This document shows, in pieces, positions 6,672-16,314 of a stretch of 64,000 nucleotides of DNA (the first letter of the stretch is position 1; every line of letters begins with the position of its first letter). Origin of the DNA: Variovorax sp. YR216 (GTDB lineage Bacteria; Pseudomonadota; Gammaproteobacteria; Burkholderiales; Burkholderiaceae_C); contig NZ_FNRO01000013.1 in assembly GCF_900107745.1 (NCBI RefSeq), positions 1 to 64,000 of the forward strand, written 5' to 3'. The translations under genes and the position numbers were made by a program. The notes beneath the pieces are model-generated. The model did no database searches. It saw only the letters and a program-made list of their open reading frames with translations, and was not told where the DNA came from.

Positions 6672-8291
6672 ATGGAGTTCCTTCCGTGGCCCCGCATGCC
6701 CTGGTTGCCGGGCGAAACGCTCTTCAGCATATGTGCTAGGCACCATCGGGTGTGGGGAACAACGACTAGCAGTCAAAGTGCGAGAGTTTTGTTCGGAGAT
6801 TCGCAGCGAGCAGGTACATACCACGATCTACCTGGAGGACTTGGCGAACTGGAGGTCCGCGCGGGAGGGATTTGGGGTACTTTTCGAGAGATAGCCGTTA
6901 CGAAGACGTTACTCTCCTTCTACAGGCCATTTCTCTCTGTCGAAAGGATTGAGAAAGCCATTGCTCTGATGAAGGGCCCTTCCGTTGCTCATCTGAAGTA
7001 CCAATTGGGTCTTCTTACCTCAGGGCTGAGGGCAAACCATCCGCTCAAAGCGTGCTCGATGTGCATGTGCGAGGATCGAGCCAAGTATGGCTGGACGTAC
7101 TGGCATCTAGAGCACCAGTTTCCAGGCGTCTTGTATTGCGAGCTGCATGGGAAGCCATTGACCACGTCGCAAGTCAAAGCTAACGGAGTTGGAAGGTTTT
7201 TGTGGTTCCTTCCCTCGGATGCGCAACTTGAAGATGCGAGTAGCGAACCAACAGGTGCAAAGCATTTCTCCACGCTTGTCACCGAACTTCAGTCGCGCGC
7301 ATGGCAGGACGGAGAGTTGGATCCTGCGCGGCTCAAAGTCGTTTTTAGAGCTCGCTTGTCTCAGCTTGGGGCTGTTCGCTCCGCTAACGGACGCTTGTTG
7401 CTAGCTGAGAGCGCAAGTAGTCTCCTAGCCTACGCTCACCTGCTGCGTCAAACTTCCGATGTGTTCGCCTGGACTCCACGGACACTCACCGGCGCGGTGG
7501 CCCAAGTACACGACCTAGTCGGAGCTGGGAGGCAAAGCTCACACCCTTTACGCTGGCTGCTAGGAATTAGTTGGCTTTTTCGAGATTTTGTGGATTTTCT
7601 GAGCTTGTGGGAATCAATCGAAGGTCGCTCTGAGATGCCGAGTGACGAGCTGAGCCTTCCTGATTTGGAATCAGTCGAACCGGACGACGGAGGGGCGGCG
7701 GTAATGCTTCCGGAGAATGTGCGTAAAGCCGCACAAGCATGCCAAGCAGCGATTTCGCTAAACCCTCAGCGAGGGCCCAAGCGGTCGGAACTTGTGTCCG
7801 GCAAGCAATCGTCTGCGATCACCAGATTGGCTAGTGGCGAATCGCTAGGGGCAGTGAGTGAGGGGGTAGGTGTTTCGGTCGCGGACTTACGAGCCCTCTT
7901 GCGAAGCAATGTGGGCCTGCACGATGCGTGGAAAGCTGCAGGGTTCTCACGGGTCCTTGCTGAGCATCGCGAGACCTGGCTCAAACGGAACCAAGCATCC
8001 GATCGCGCTGCAACTAGGGCGTCCTACCAGTGGCTGTATAAGCATGATGCTGAGTGGCTAGGGCAGCAGCCCCGTCGTTCGTCGGTTGATTGGCAGGCGC
8101 GAGATCAGTTATTGGCGGGCAAGATCGACGCGTATATAGGTGGATTGACCTCAGTGGATCGCGAACGGTTAAGACTTTGGAGTATCTGTCAGCGAATTCC
8201 TGAGCTTCGGATGCGTATGGCGGCGATTGACCGGCTGCCCATGACCGCCGAGCGCCTCATGCCGTACCGTCGAGCACGAGCGAAACGCTGA
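6672..8291 (+). CDS. tniQ: TniQ/TnsD-family target-selection protein 1
   Basis: The ATG at 6672 is preceded by GAGGTAA and begins with the typical TniQ N-terminus (PWPRMPWLPGETLFSICARHH); the product has 539 residues. A zinc-binding block follows in the first third: CSMCMCEDR, then YWHLEHQFPGVLYCELH, i.e. CxxC...HxxH/CxxH spacing as in TniQ/TnsD. The C-terminal half has HTH-like stretches (ESLGAVSEGVGVSVADLRALL). TniQ proteins bind a target site or an RNA-guided complex and recruit TnsC. Here it is co-transcribed with the EH-repeat gene and lies 915 bp upstream of tnsA on the same strand. With the second TniQ gene at 16315 the element has two target selectors, implying two insertion routes. 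Confidence 0.85.
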   Translation: MEFLPWPRMPWLPGETLFSICARHHRVWGTTTSSQSARVLFGDSQRAGTYHDLPGGLGELEVRAGGIWGTFREIAVTKTLLSFYRPFLSVERIEKAIALMKGPSVAHLKYQLGLLTSGLRANHPLKACSMCMCEDRAKYGWTYWHLEHQFPGVLYCELHGKPLTTSQVKANGVGRFLWFLPSDAQLEDASSEPTGAKHFSTLVTELQSRAWQDGELDPARLKVVFRARLSQLGAVRSANGRLLLAESASSLLAYAHLLRQTSDVFAWTPRTLTGAVAQVHDLVGAGRQSSHPLRWLLGISWLFRDFVDFLSLWESIEGRSEMPSDELSLPDLESVEPDDGGAAVMLPENVRKAAQACQAAISLNPQRGPKRSELVSGKQSSAITRLASGESLGAVSEGVGVSVADLRALLRSNVGLHDAWKAAGFSRVLAEHRETWLKRNQASDRAATRASYQWLYKHDAEWLGQQPRRSSVDWQARDQLLAGKIDAYIGGLTSVDRERLRLWSICQRIPELRMRMAAIDRLPMTAERLMPYRRARAKR

Positions 8292-9206
8292 TGCCGGTGT
8301 AGCGCGGCCTCGCCCCTCGTCGGAAGCGCTGCTTCAGGTTTCAAAGCAGCCGCTGTCCGCTGAAATGCCTCTTGCATGCGCGCCTCGTGTGTTCCAGGCG
8401 GCATGGCTTGGGAGCGCCTTCTTCGCTAGTTGTGGGCGACTGCGCCGAATGGCACTGCAACATATTTCACCATAGAAAAAAGCTTTTCAATTCGCATTTG
8501 AGCTAGTTTCTATTAATGGCGTAGTGACCTTAATTCGCAGGAAAAGTTGTTGAAAAATCAATGACTTAGCGCCACCAATCAGGCACCCTCTGAGTCACGA
8601 ACCCAAACTTGTCGGTTTGCCGACTGTACTTTTTGTGCGCATCGCTGAGGTCGCTCCAACCATGATGGTCCCACCTCAGAACGGAGATGACGCCATGAAA
8701 AAAATCAAGCACGCCAACAAACATGGGAGTGCGAACGAGCAGCAAGAACATAGGGGCGAACGCGAAAGGTGTGCCGTGGCGCGCATGCGTGAGTTCTCGC
8801 GCTTTCTCGCCGCAGGCGATCCGTCACGATCGATCAGTTTTCTGTCCGCCGTGACGGTTGCAGGACTCGTGGTATGGCGCGATCGCAACTTCCTCCATGT
8901 GGAGGATTGTCGAGTTGTCTTCACCCGATATGAATTCTGTGGCAAGTGCATCAGTGAACAGTGCTGCATTGTTTACCGGTATCTGCGCTTGTGGGACACG
9001 AGACCGAATCGACTGCCGATCATGGTCCCGGTCCGGTCCGGGTCCCGGTCCGGGTACTGGTAGGCCGCAGTCGCTGCCGATCTAAGGATGCGGGACGCAA
9101 GTGATCTCAGCATGACGCATGGTGCTGAGCCGGTAGACGAGGTTCACCAAGTCACTCTTCGAAAACTCGGCGATAGCAGCCTGCGACCTTCTGGAGGGTG
9201 TGTGAT
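8292..9206 (+). other. Intergenic stretch between tniQ1 and tnsA
   Basis: About 915 bp without a confident gene. It contains one candidate small gene (8695-9063, listed separately), AT-rich patches at 8460-8570 that could hold promoters, and a GC-rich block of overlapping GGTCC/GGGTCC repeats at 9024-9054. No repeat-spacer array or tRNA was seen. Confidence 0.5.
8695..9063 (+). CDS. Possible small protein
   Basis: 122 residues from ATG 8695, chosen because GGAG lies 8 bp upstream. The N-terminus is highly charged and basic (MKKIKHANKHGSANEQQEHR). The middle has a short hydrophobic stretch (SFLSAVTVAGLVVW), then a Cys-containing segment (CGKCISEQCC). No family is recognised. It lies inside the transposon between tniQ and tnsA. 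The C-terminal end is encoded by the GC-rich repeat block, so the true end or the gene itself is doubtful. Confidence 0.3.
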   Translation: MKKIKHANKHGSANEQQEHRGERERCAVARMREFSRFLAAGDPSRSISFLSAVTVAGLVVWRDRNFLHVEDCRVVFTRYEFCGKCISEQCCIVYRYLRLWDTRPNRLPIMVPVRSGSRSGYW

Positions 9207-10118
9207 ATGCGAACCACCAAGCGATTCACAGGCAAGGTGATCGAGCGCTTCGAACGAGAGGGGAGAGGACTAGGAGCGTTTGCAGACTACTCCCCGTATC
9301 ACCAAGTCTCAAGAGGGGATCCGGCTAGTAGCGGACGCAGTCACCTACATGTGTGGCGCTCCCGCCTTAGAAGCTTGCTTTCTGACGGTGAACTGAGCGT
9401 CGAGTTCTCTTTCTGCATGCTGCCGGAACTCAAGGATCTCGTGGAGCAGTACCCCTTGGATTGGTTCAGCGATCTCCATCCACTTTGTCGTTATGGATGT
9501 GATAGTCAAGCGGAGTACCCTGGAACGCTTCAGATCGCGGAAGAGCTGGGATTGAAGCATCCGTGGATGAGGGATGGATCTGGCCCGTGGCGAATGACAA
9601 CGGACTTTGTCGCGATTCTCAACGGTGGTCCATCGCTACTCGCCGTTGCACGGAAGCCCGACCCGCTAGCCACTCTGTCCACTCGTGACAGAAGAGAGAA
9701 GGAGCTTCTGAGGATCGAGCGAGAGTACTGGAAAAGGCGAGACGTCGAGTGGCTCCTCATCACTTCGGATGAGTTCGATGCGCGAGTGGTGAAGGAACTC
9801 AGAAGATCGGCTCCTTGGGCGTTGGCTGACAGCGTTCAATCTGATGAAAAGGCCAAAGCAGTCCGAATCGCAAAGGCCAATCGACATGCGAGCCTTTCAC
9901 AAATACTTCAAGCAACAGCGCAAGCATTGGGGAGCATGGAGGCTGCGCAGGCTTCCCTGTGGCAATCGATCTGGCGAGGAGAGCTTCCGATCGACCTGCG
10001 ACGCTCTTGGAGGCCTTACCTGCCTTTGCGCCACATTTCGGAGGCGGAGTTTTGGAGCCTCAACCCAGTGAGATCAAGGAGGTCTGCATGGCCCAAAGTC
10101 GATCCACAAGAAGTCTAA
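9207..10118 (+). CDS. tnsA: TnsA-like transposon endonuclease
   Basis: The ATG at 9207 has GGAGGG eight bases upstream; the product has 303 residues. TnsA makes the 5' cuts at transposon ends in cut-and-paste Tn7 transposition. The catalytic layout is visible: a Glu in the helix LSVEFSFCMLPELKDLVEQYP (compare the EQxPL motif of TnsA), Asp in MTTDFVAIL, and Lys in AVARKPDP, the equivalent of the QVKP lysine. The helix RIEREYWKRRDVEWLLIT follows as in TnsA. A C-terminal winged-helix region should contact TnsC. It overlaps the tnsB start by 31 bases. All catalytic residues are kept, so it is probably functional although tnsB is broken. Confidence 0.85.
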   Translation: MRTTKRFTGKVIERFEREGRGLGAFADYSPYHQVSRGDPASSGRSHLHVWRSRLRSLLSDGELSVEFSFCMLPELKDLVEQYPLDWFSDLHPLCRYGCDSQAEYPGTLQIAEELGLKHPWMRDGSGPWRMTTDFVAILNGGPSLLAVARKPDPLATLSTRDRREKELLRIEREYWKRRDVEWLLITSDEFDARVVKELRRSAPWALADSVQSDEKAKAVRIAKANRHASLSQILQATAQALGSMEAAQASLWQSIWRGELPIDLRRSWRPYLPLRHISEAEFWSLNPVRSRRSAWPKVDPQEV

Positions 10119-10325
10119 AAGAGCTTTCGCATGACGCTACGTTCAAGCTCTTAAGAGCTACGTCGACCGCGAAAGCGGGATTGATCTACCGTTGCGTCGT
10201 CGATGACATCCGCAGTGATGCAACAGTTCTCGTCGCAATTCCTGAAGACACCTATTCCCGCGGTACCGGAGGGCGACCAAAGCATGTTGATCGTGATTTG
10301 AAGCGTAAAAGAAAGAAGCCGCACG
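10088..10325 (+). pseudogene. tnsB: tnsB, 5' part, interrupted by IS66 element
   Basis: Starts at ATG 10088 inside the tnsA 3' end and encodes the first 79 residues plus one base (MAQSRSTRSLKELSHDATF... ending near KRKRKKPH). At 10326 the IS66 element begins. Joining 10325 to 12871 gives one open frame running into the DDE transposase domain at 12871-14897, for a total of about 754 codons, a normal TnsB length. The segment is basic at its end (GRPKHVDRDLKRKRKK) and would be part of the N-terminal DNA-binding region. The split is direct sequence evidence; loss of function is inferred. Confidence 0.85.
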
Positions 10326-10386
10326 GTATGCGTCTGGCCAAGTCACCTTGCCCCCGAGCGGGCGAGCGTGTAGTCGGCGGCTGCGT

Positions 10387-11985
10387 TTAGGCCGACGGCA
10401 TCCAGCGGTGCGGCAGCAGGTCTTCAATACGGCTTGCCGGATGAGTCGGGAGCCGCTCGAGCACATCCTTGAGATACGCATAGGGCTCGTGCCCGTTGAT
10501 GCGCGCTGAGTGCAGCAGGCTCATGATCGCCGCCGCCCGCTTGCCCGCGCGCAGGCTTCCTGCGAACAGCCAGTTCGATCTTCCCAGCGCAATCGGCCTG
10601 ATGTGGTTTTCCACCCAGTTGTTGGAGATCGGCACGTCGCCGTCATCGACGAAGTGCGTGAGCTCGCCCCAGCGCTTCAGGCTGTAATCGATAGCCCTGA
10701 TCGTCGCGGAACCCGGCGGCACCAGTTGGCGCTGCGCCACCAGCCAGCGGTGGAACACGGCAAGCACCCGCCGCGACTTGCGCTGCCGTATTCGTCTTCG
10801 CTCTTCGGCCGTCTTGTTCTCGATTTCGCGCTCGATGCGGAACAGGCTTTGATGGAAGCGCAGTGCCTGGCGCCCCACCTCACTACTGTGGTTGGCCCAT
10901 AGTTCGTGGAACTTCCTCCTGGCGTGCGCCATGCACTGCGCCGAGGTCACTCCTTTGTCGAAGCAAGCTCGGTAGCCGCTGAACCCGTCGGTAACCAGGG
11001 TGCCCTTCCATGCGCTCGGGGTTTCCAACTGCAGGAACTCGCGCACGTTCTCCCCGCTGCGGGTCTCGCTGAACTCGAACACCACTGCCTTCGTCGGATT
11101 GCTGCGCGGGGTGCAGTAAGACCACATATAGGCTCGGTGTGTCTTGCCGTTGCCCGGCTTGAGCATCGCCACCGGTGTCTCGTCGGCGTGCAGCACCGCG
11201 TGTCTGCGCAGCTCGTCGGCCAGCGCCTGCACCAGCGGTTGGAGCTGCGCGCCGCACTCGCCCACCCACTGCGCGAGCGTCGAACGGGCGATCAGGTGAC
11301 CGGCGCGCTCGAAGACTGCCTCCTGGCGGTACAACGGCATGTGGTCCAGGAACTTGGCTACCAGCACCTGGGCCAGCAGGCCCGTGGTGGGGATGCCTTT
11401 GTCGATCACATGCGCCGGTACGGCAGCTTGCACGAGCGTCTCGCAGTGCCGGCAGACCCACTTGCCGCGCACGTGGCGCTCCACGGTGAAGACGCCGGGC
11501 TGGTAGTCGAGCTTCTCGGCCACGTCTTCGCCCATGCGCTGCATCTGGCAGCCGCAACCGCACACGGTGGACTCAGGCTCGTGATGCACGTCGCGCCGTG
11601 GCAGGTGCGGCGGCAGTGCCTGCCGTTTGGGCGTCTTCTTGTCGGTTTTGTCGCTGGCAGCATCGCCGTCGACGCCCAGCCCCTTGATCTCCCGATAGAG
11701 CTCGGCCAGGTCCTCGTCCAGCGTGTCCTCCAGCAGGCTCTTTTGCTCGACGCTGCCGGTGAACTTCTCGCTCGTCGCGGCGAACTTCATGCGCTTGAGC
11801 ACCGCCACTTCGTGCGTGAGCTTGTCGATGAGCGCCTGTTTGAACGCCACGTCGCGCTCGCGCCGCTCGATCAGTGCGTCCTTGGCGCGCAGTTGTTCGT
11901 CGCGCGCGGCCACCTCGGCCATCAACGACAGCATCGCCTGCCGCACCTGCGGGTCCAAGACTTCCAGCTGCTGCGCGCTGATCAT
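10387..11985 (-). CDS. tnpC: IS66 transposase TnpC
   Basis: 532 residues from ATG 11985 (MISAQQLEVLDP). Layout as in the family: an N-terminal coiled-coil/leucine-zipper-like region (LMAEVAARDEQLRAKDALIE), a CxCxC/CRHC zinc-finger region (VCGCGC, WVCRHCE), then the DDE catalytic domain. The acidic residues are in LHADETPV, LVTDGFSGY and NNWVENHIRPI. The C-terminus is the family-typical LERLPTHPASRIEDLLPHRW. It catalyses transposition of the IS. All catalytic residues are present. A closely similar C-terminal fragment occurs as a remnant near 44.3 kb. Confidence 0.95.
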   Translation of the reverse strand: MISAQQLEVLDPQVRQAMLSLMAEVAARDEQLRAKDALIERRERDVAFKQALIDKLTHEVAVLKRMKFAATSEKFTGSVEQKSLLEDTLDEDLAELYREIKGLGVDGDAASDKTDKKTPKRQALPPHLPRRDVHHEPESTVCGCGCQMQRMGEDVAEKLDYQPGVFTVERHVRGKWVCRHCETLVQAAVPAHVIDKGIPTTGLLAQVLVAKFLDHMPLYRQEAVFERAGHLIARSTLAQWVGECGAQLQPLVQALADELRRHAVLHADETPVAMLKPGNGKTHRAYMWSYCTPRSNPTKAVVFEFSETRSGENVREFLQLETPSAWKGTLVTDGFSGYRACFDKGVTSAQCMAHARRKFHELWANHSSEVGRQALRFHQSLFRIEREIENKTAEERRRIRQRKSRRVLAVFHRWLVAQRQLVPPGSATIRAIDYSLKRWGELTHFVDDGDVPISNNWVENHIRPIALGRSNWLFAGSLRAGKRAAAIMSLLHSARINGHEPYAYLKDVLERLPTHPASRIEDLLPHRWMPSA

Positions 11986-12061
11986 GGAGTGTGATCGTCG
12001 CGCCTCACCGCGTCGATCACATCGGCATATCCAGCAATTGCCACGCCTCAAGGGCCTTGAC

Positions 12062-12391
12062 TCAGATCACGCGAATGATGCCGGCTTCTCCCAAGCGCTG
12101 CCACGGCAGGCCCAGCACCAGCGCATCGAACTGCGTTCGGCTCAAGCTCAGGGTGTGCGCGCTATCAGCCGACCAGACGAACTTGCCCGCGTTAAGTCGT
12201 CGGGCCGCCAGCCACACGCCGATGCCGTCATGCACAAGGACCTTCATGCGGTTGGCTCGGCGGTTGGCGAACATGTAGGCGTGATGCGGACGGGCTTCAC
12301 CGAACACCTTCACCACGCGGCCCAATGCCGCTTCAGTGCCGGCGCGCATGTCCAACGGTTCGACCGCCAGCCAGATGGCCTCGATGCGGAT
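12062..12391 (-). CDS. tnpB: IS66 accessory protein TnpB
   Basis: 109 residues from a GTG start at 12391 that overlaps the tnpA stop (GTGA). The sequence (IRIEAIWLAVEPLDMRAG, FANRRANRMKVLVHDGIG, WLAARRLNAGKFVW) is the hallmark of the IS66 Orf2 family, required with TnpA and TnpC for transposition by an unknown mechanism. Full family length. Confidence 0.95.
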   Translation of the reverse strand: MRIEAIWLAVEPLDMRAGTEAALGRVVKVFGEARPHHAYMFANRRANRMKVLVHDGIGVWLAARRLNAGKFVWSADSAHTLSLSRTQFDALVLGLPWQRLGEAGIIRVI

Positions 12392-12816
12392 CACCGCAGC
12401 AACTCGCGCAGCCACATGCCGCACTCGGTGGCAAGTGCCGCCGGCCAAGTCACCACGATGGTCGTGGAACCTCGTCTGACTTCCATGCGAATGTCGCTCG
12501 CTGGCGTGACCGGCGCAGGCAGTTGCACGGGCACGAAGGACGACGACGCCTCAGAGCTGGGCAAAGCCTTGCGAGCGGTGCCTTCCGCCACTCCGCCAGG
12601 CGACACCTCCGCGTCACGCACCCAGCGGCGCAGAAGGTTTGCATTGATGCCCAGCGCCATCGCCACGGATGCCATGGAGACACCGGGCTGCGCCGCGGAA
12701 GCGACCGCATGGGCCTTGAATTCGTCGCTATGCAACCGGCGGCGTCGCCGGTCGCCCGAAGCCTGAGGAGCGATAGTGTGCACGTGTCCACCAACAGTCG
12801 TAGTGGATACGAGCAT
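12391..12816 (-). CDS. tnpA: IS66 TnpA (helix-turn-helix protein)
   Basis: 141 residues from ATG 12816. The N-terminal half has the IS3/IS66-type HTH (RRRRRLHSDEFKAHAVASAA, VSMASVAMALGINANLLRRW). The C-terminal half (IRMEVRRGSTTIVVTWP) is the usual tail. It is translationally coupled to tnpB and is the first gene of the IS66 operon. Confidence 0.92.
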   Translation of the reverse strand: MLVSTTTVGGHVHTIAPQASGDRRRRRLHSDEFKAHAVASAAQPGVSMASVAMALGINANLLRRWVRDAEVSPGGVAEGTARKALPSSEASSSFVPVQLPAPVTPASDIRMEVRRGSTTIVVTWPAALATECGMWLRELLR

Positions 12817-12870
12817 CCTTTGCTCCTAAGCCGCGTTCAAGATGGGTTTGCCGGACGCATACGCCGCACG

Positions 12871-14897
12871 CGTCATTGCATACCGCCTTGATATGGACCA
12901 GCCACCGCGAACTGGTGGAGCTATGGGAGAGTGGGAACGTCGTACCGTTGACCCTGACGTCCCCAGCGCGCAAGAAGAAGCTCACGGATGGCGACGATGC
13001 GAAGTACAAGATGCGACTGTTGGTCATGGAGCCGTTCCTGCATCTTCCCACTCTGAAAGATTGCCTTTTGAGCGAGCACGGGTGGGGAAGGCTGGTGGGA
13101 CAGGTGGTTGAGTCCCACAAAGTCAGCAAGACGTACGTCTACACCTTGATCTCTCTTCTGTGCCGATACGGATTCAGGGAGGGGAGCCTTCGGCTGCATC
13201 GTGAACGGTGCGGGGCACCGGGAGTTTCAAGGCCCTGTGACAGAGACAAGAAGACCGGTGTCTGGACACGGCGTAAGCCGGGCCCGAAATCCGAGGCTAG
13301 TGCAGTTGGAGCCTCGCCAGTCCAGCCTGGCATGACTACGGATTGGACCGCGAGGATCCTTGCGGCTGATCTCCTGATACCTTCGCCGAAGCCAAAGATG
13401 CCGGATCGAGTAACCACGATTTTGGAATCTGCCTTCTGTAAATTGATCGAAGAAGCAGATGGCAAGGTTCGCTATGTCATCCCGCCGATCGGCGAGTACC
13501 CAAATCGACGGCAAGTTCAGCGGGTCTTGGGAGGCTCCAAGACCCTTCTCGAGCGGGCTATCGAGAAGACTACGGCGCGCCATTTCGAAGCCAACCGGCG
13601 CGGCTATTCAGGGAGAAACTGGCAAGGTGTCGGAGGGCCAGGGCATCAGTGGGCCATTGACTCGACTGTTGGAAAGGTATTCCTCCGAAGCTCAGTCAAT
13701 CGTGCCTGGATCATCGGCCGCCCTATTGTTTATGTCATCGTCGATGTCTGGTCTACAGCAATTGTCGGCTTCCACGTGTGCCTGTCCGGTCCGAGGTGGG
13801 AGGAGGCTCGAGCCGCCTTGTTCAATGCGGTTGCGGGCCCCTTGTTCGCCACCACTTGGGGGCTCGACGTGCCGCAGCCTGTGCTTTTTCCGGAACCCAC
13901 ACTCTGCTTCAACTTGCTGTGCGATCGAGGTGAGTATCTGAGCAAGTCGCACAAAGTACTTGCGCTCGAGCTGCTGCCTATGACGAGCTACACGCCCCCC
14001 TATAGGGGAGACTTGAAAGGGATGGTGGAAGTGCTCCACCGAATAGTAAAGGACAAACAGTATTCATTTGTGCCTGGCGCCATGGATATTCGACGCGCGG
14101 AAATGGAGAAGAAAAAGCTCAACCCGGCTTTGAGCAAGTACACCTTGCAGGAGTACGTAGCGTACTTGAAGATCATTTTTGATCTGTACAACGCAACCGC
14201 CAACCGAGAGAAGCGCTTGGACGCTGGAATGATCGCCGACGGGGTCGTTCCCACGCCCGCGGGGCTTTGGCGGTGGGGACACGAAACGGGGATCGGACTA
14301 ACTCGAACAATCCCGCAGAGTGAGCTAATCCGAAAACTCTTGGTACCGACAGATGTCAGCGTCCTACGGGACCGCGTGCGACAAGGCGGTTGCGATTATG
14401 AGGCAAAGGAGGTAGACGAGGCTAAATGGACAACCCTGGCCAGGAACTTCGGTTCGTGGACCGTTTCCGGCTTTCGGTATCCGGGGCCGATGTCCAAGAT
14501 CTGGATCCCGTTTGATCCTAAAGTGGACGAATTGCTGCAGCTCAATCTAGTAGATGAGAGCCTCGTCGCCGAAGGAACAACTTACGATGAGTTCGCGGAC
14601 GCGCACGCTGTTCAAGTGGCAGCGCGTCCCAGTCAAGAACATCGGGCCGTGACTACCGAGGTGGATGCGAAGCGGAGGGTGGATGAGCTGACAAAAAAGG
14701 CCACTGCGCTGACCAACGAGGCTGAAGCGAAGGCTGCAGGCACGAAGAAGCCTTCATTCCAAGAAGCTCGCCGCAGCGAAGCGAATCCGGCGGCGCGGAA
14801 ATCTGTCTCGCCCAAGAGTCCCAGTGTGCCCGACACGCTGGCAACTGAGGAGGGCTTCGCAAAGATGATGTCAGGCATCATCGCTCGCCTGAAGTAG
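12871..14897 (+). pseudogene. tnsB: tnsB, 3' part (DDE transposase domain) after IS66 insertion
   Basis: Continues the tnsB frame after the target-site copy. A TTG at 12876 could permit reinitiation, giving a 673-residue product lacking the first ~80 residues. The DDE triad is intact: Asp in HQWAIDSTV (residue 343 of the reconstructed protein), Asp in LLCDRGEYLS (431) and Glu in GMVEVLHRI (466). After it comes the Mu-type beta-barrel region and a low-complexity Lys/Ala tail (about the last 100 residues), which in TnsB contacts TnsC. TnsB binds the end repeats and makes the 3' cuts and joins. The missing N-terminus would help bind the ends, so the element is probably immobile by itself. Confidence 0.85.
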
Positions 14898-14912
14898 GCG
14901 ACCAAGGATTGC

Positions 14913-16187
14913 ATGCAATCGCCTCAATCCAACTGGAGCAACCCTTACGGGGGAAATGTATTGCTTCGAGGCCTTGGTGCGATTCCTTCGACCAAGGAGA
15001 TTTCAGCCGCGCACACGGTCCTCCCGGATGTCCCGCCTCGTGACGCTATCAAGTCGATGCCGCCGCACCTCCGACGGCATTTCATGGAAACCGCGGTGCG
15101 GGGCTTTCGGGTCTGCACATCGACGGATATGCGGGTTCACACGACACTGGACTTGGCTATCCGGCAATCTCTCGCTGATCGCGATCCAGCTCTACCAAAG
15201 ACGTGGTCCGCGCTCGTAGGGGAGTCTACCGAGCAAAAGATACCTCGTAGGCCGCTCTCCAACGGACCCGCGTCTGTTAGCGAAGGCATCTCTGGAACTG
15301 GCAAGTCAGTGGCTCACGACTTGACGCTGAGATGCTTCCCGCAATTGGTATCGCACGAGTCGTTTCCCGGAGTCGACGGAGAATTCCAGCAACTTGTTTG
15401 GACGTCAATCGAAGTCCCCTCTGAGGGAACCTCATTGGCATTCGCCAAGGAGTTGATCCATGACTACGAGAGGGTCACTGGCGATAGGGAGAGATTTTCG
15501 AGGATCAGGGAACTGAAGAAGCCGAGCGGGATTCAGGTTTTGGACGAGTGGCTGCAAGTCGCTCGGAGCCGATTCTTAGGCGTGCTGCACGTTGATGAGG
15601 TTCAGAATCTGTTCAAGCTAGCTCCCCTTCGAACTCGGACCAGATCGGACGATCGACAGGAGTTGAGCATCGTCGAGGACAAGCTACTGCTTTGGATCCA
15701 GAAGGTCGTCAATCTTGGTCAGTTGGCGGTCGCAGTATCGGGGACACATGATGGAGTTAGTGCACTGTTCTCTCGCTTCAGCACGGCTCAGAAACTGACG
15801 ACTGCGGGCTACCATGAGTTCGGGACGTTTCGATCTGTCAACGACCCTATGTGCAAGCTTTTCTTTAAGGAACTCTCAAAGTATCAGTACTTCGCGGAGC
15901 CAATGGCAATAGACGCCACCGTTCAGGATCGTTTGTTGGAACTTACCGGAGGTGTCCTGCGGTTGATCATAACGTTGTGGCGGATGTCACACCGCCGAGC
16001 ATTCGAGCGATTGGAATTGGAGGAGAATCCGCGAGACGTTTTGGAGTTGAATGATTTTGAGGTTGCTGCCCAAAGCGCCCCGCAGGCGGTGCGCCATGCA
16101 GTCGCGGCGCTCAGGTCAGGCGACACTGCGGCACTTGCAAGATATGAAGACATGGCGCGAACGGGGCACCAATGGGGTGACCAATAG
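14913..16187 (+). CDS. tnsC: TnsC-like AAA+ ATPase
   Basis: 424 residues, starting 15 bases after tnsB with AAGGA upstream. The AAA+ core has Walker A GISGTGKS (residues about 125-132), Walker B in LGVLHVDEVQNLF (around residue 230) and a sensor-like AVSGTHDGV. TnsC forms ATP-dependent filaments on target DNA, receives the signal from TniQ and activates TnsAB. All motifs are intact. The final 60 residues are helical (QSAPQAVRHAVAALRSGD) and may bind TnsA/B. It is convergent with the second tniQ gene, with 127 bp between them. Confidence 0.88.
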   Translation: MQSPQSNWSNPYGGNVLLRGLGAIPSTKEISAAHTVLPDVPPRDAIKSMPPHLRRHFMETAVRGFRVCTSTDMRVHTTLDLAIRQSLADRDPALPKTWSALVGESTEQKIPRRPLSNGPASVSEGISGTGKSVAHDLTLRCFPQLVSHESFPGVDGEFQQLVWTSIEVPSEGTSLAFAKELIHDYERVTGDRERFSRIRELKKPSGIQVLDEWLQVARSRFLGVLHVDEVQNLFKLAPLRTRTRSDDRQELSIVEDKLLLWIQKVVNLGQLAVAVSGTHDGVSALFSRFSTAQKLTTAGYHEFGTFRSVNDPMCKLFFKELSKYQYFAEPMAIDATVQDRLLELTGGVLRLIITLWRMSHRRAFERLELEENPRDVLELNDFEVAAQSAPQAVRHAVAALRSGDTAALARYEDMARTGHQWGDQ

Positions 16188-16314
16188 CCGTTTGGACTTT
16201 GAACATAGTGCGTTGCAGTTGAATCGAAGATTACTAACGCCCTGTGGCCGCATCGGTGCAACCTGAGGGGTGGGGTCATCGCCGTCCACTCCTGCGAGGC
16301 CGTCGGATAGAGGA

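Larger units (their letters stand above)
10326..12862 (-). mobile_element. Complete IS66-family insertion sequence
   Basis: A 2537-bp element bounded by imperfect inverted repeats: GTATGCGTCTGGCCAAG at the left, and the reverse complement of TTGCCGGACGCATAC at the right. It carries tnpA, tnpB and tnpC on the minus strand, all apparently intact. It is oriented opposite to the tns genes it interrupts. Confidence 0.95.
10318..12870. repeat. 8-bp target-site duplication of the IS66 element
   Basis: GCCGCACG occurs at 10318-10325 and again at 12863-12870, directly flanking the element. Eight bases is the known duplication length for the IS66 family. The copies are identical, indicating a recent simple insertion. 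Confidence 0.95.

Noticed and set aside
8560..8610. AGTCACGAAC near 8593 as a left transposon end
   Set aside because: It resembles the end repeats, but no TGT tip lies at the required distance upstream and no second repeat is present.
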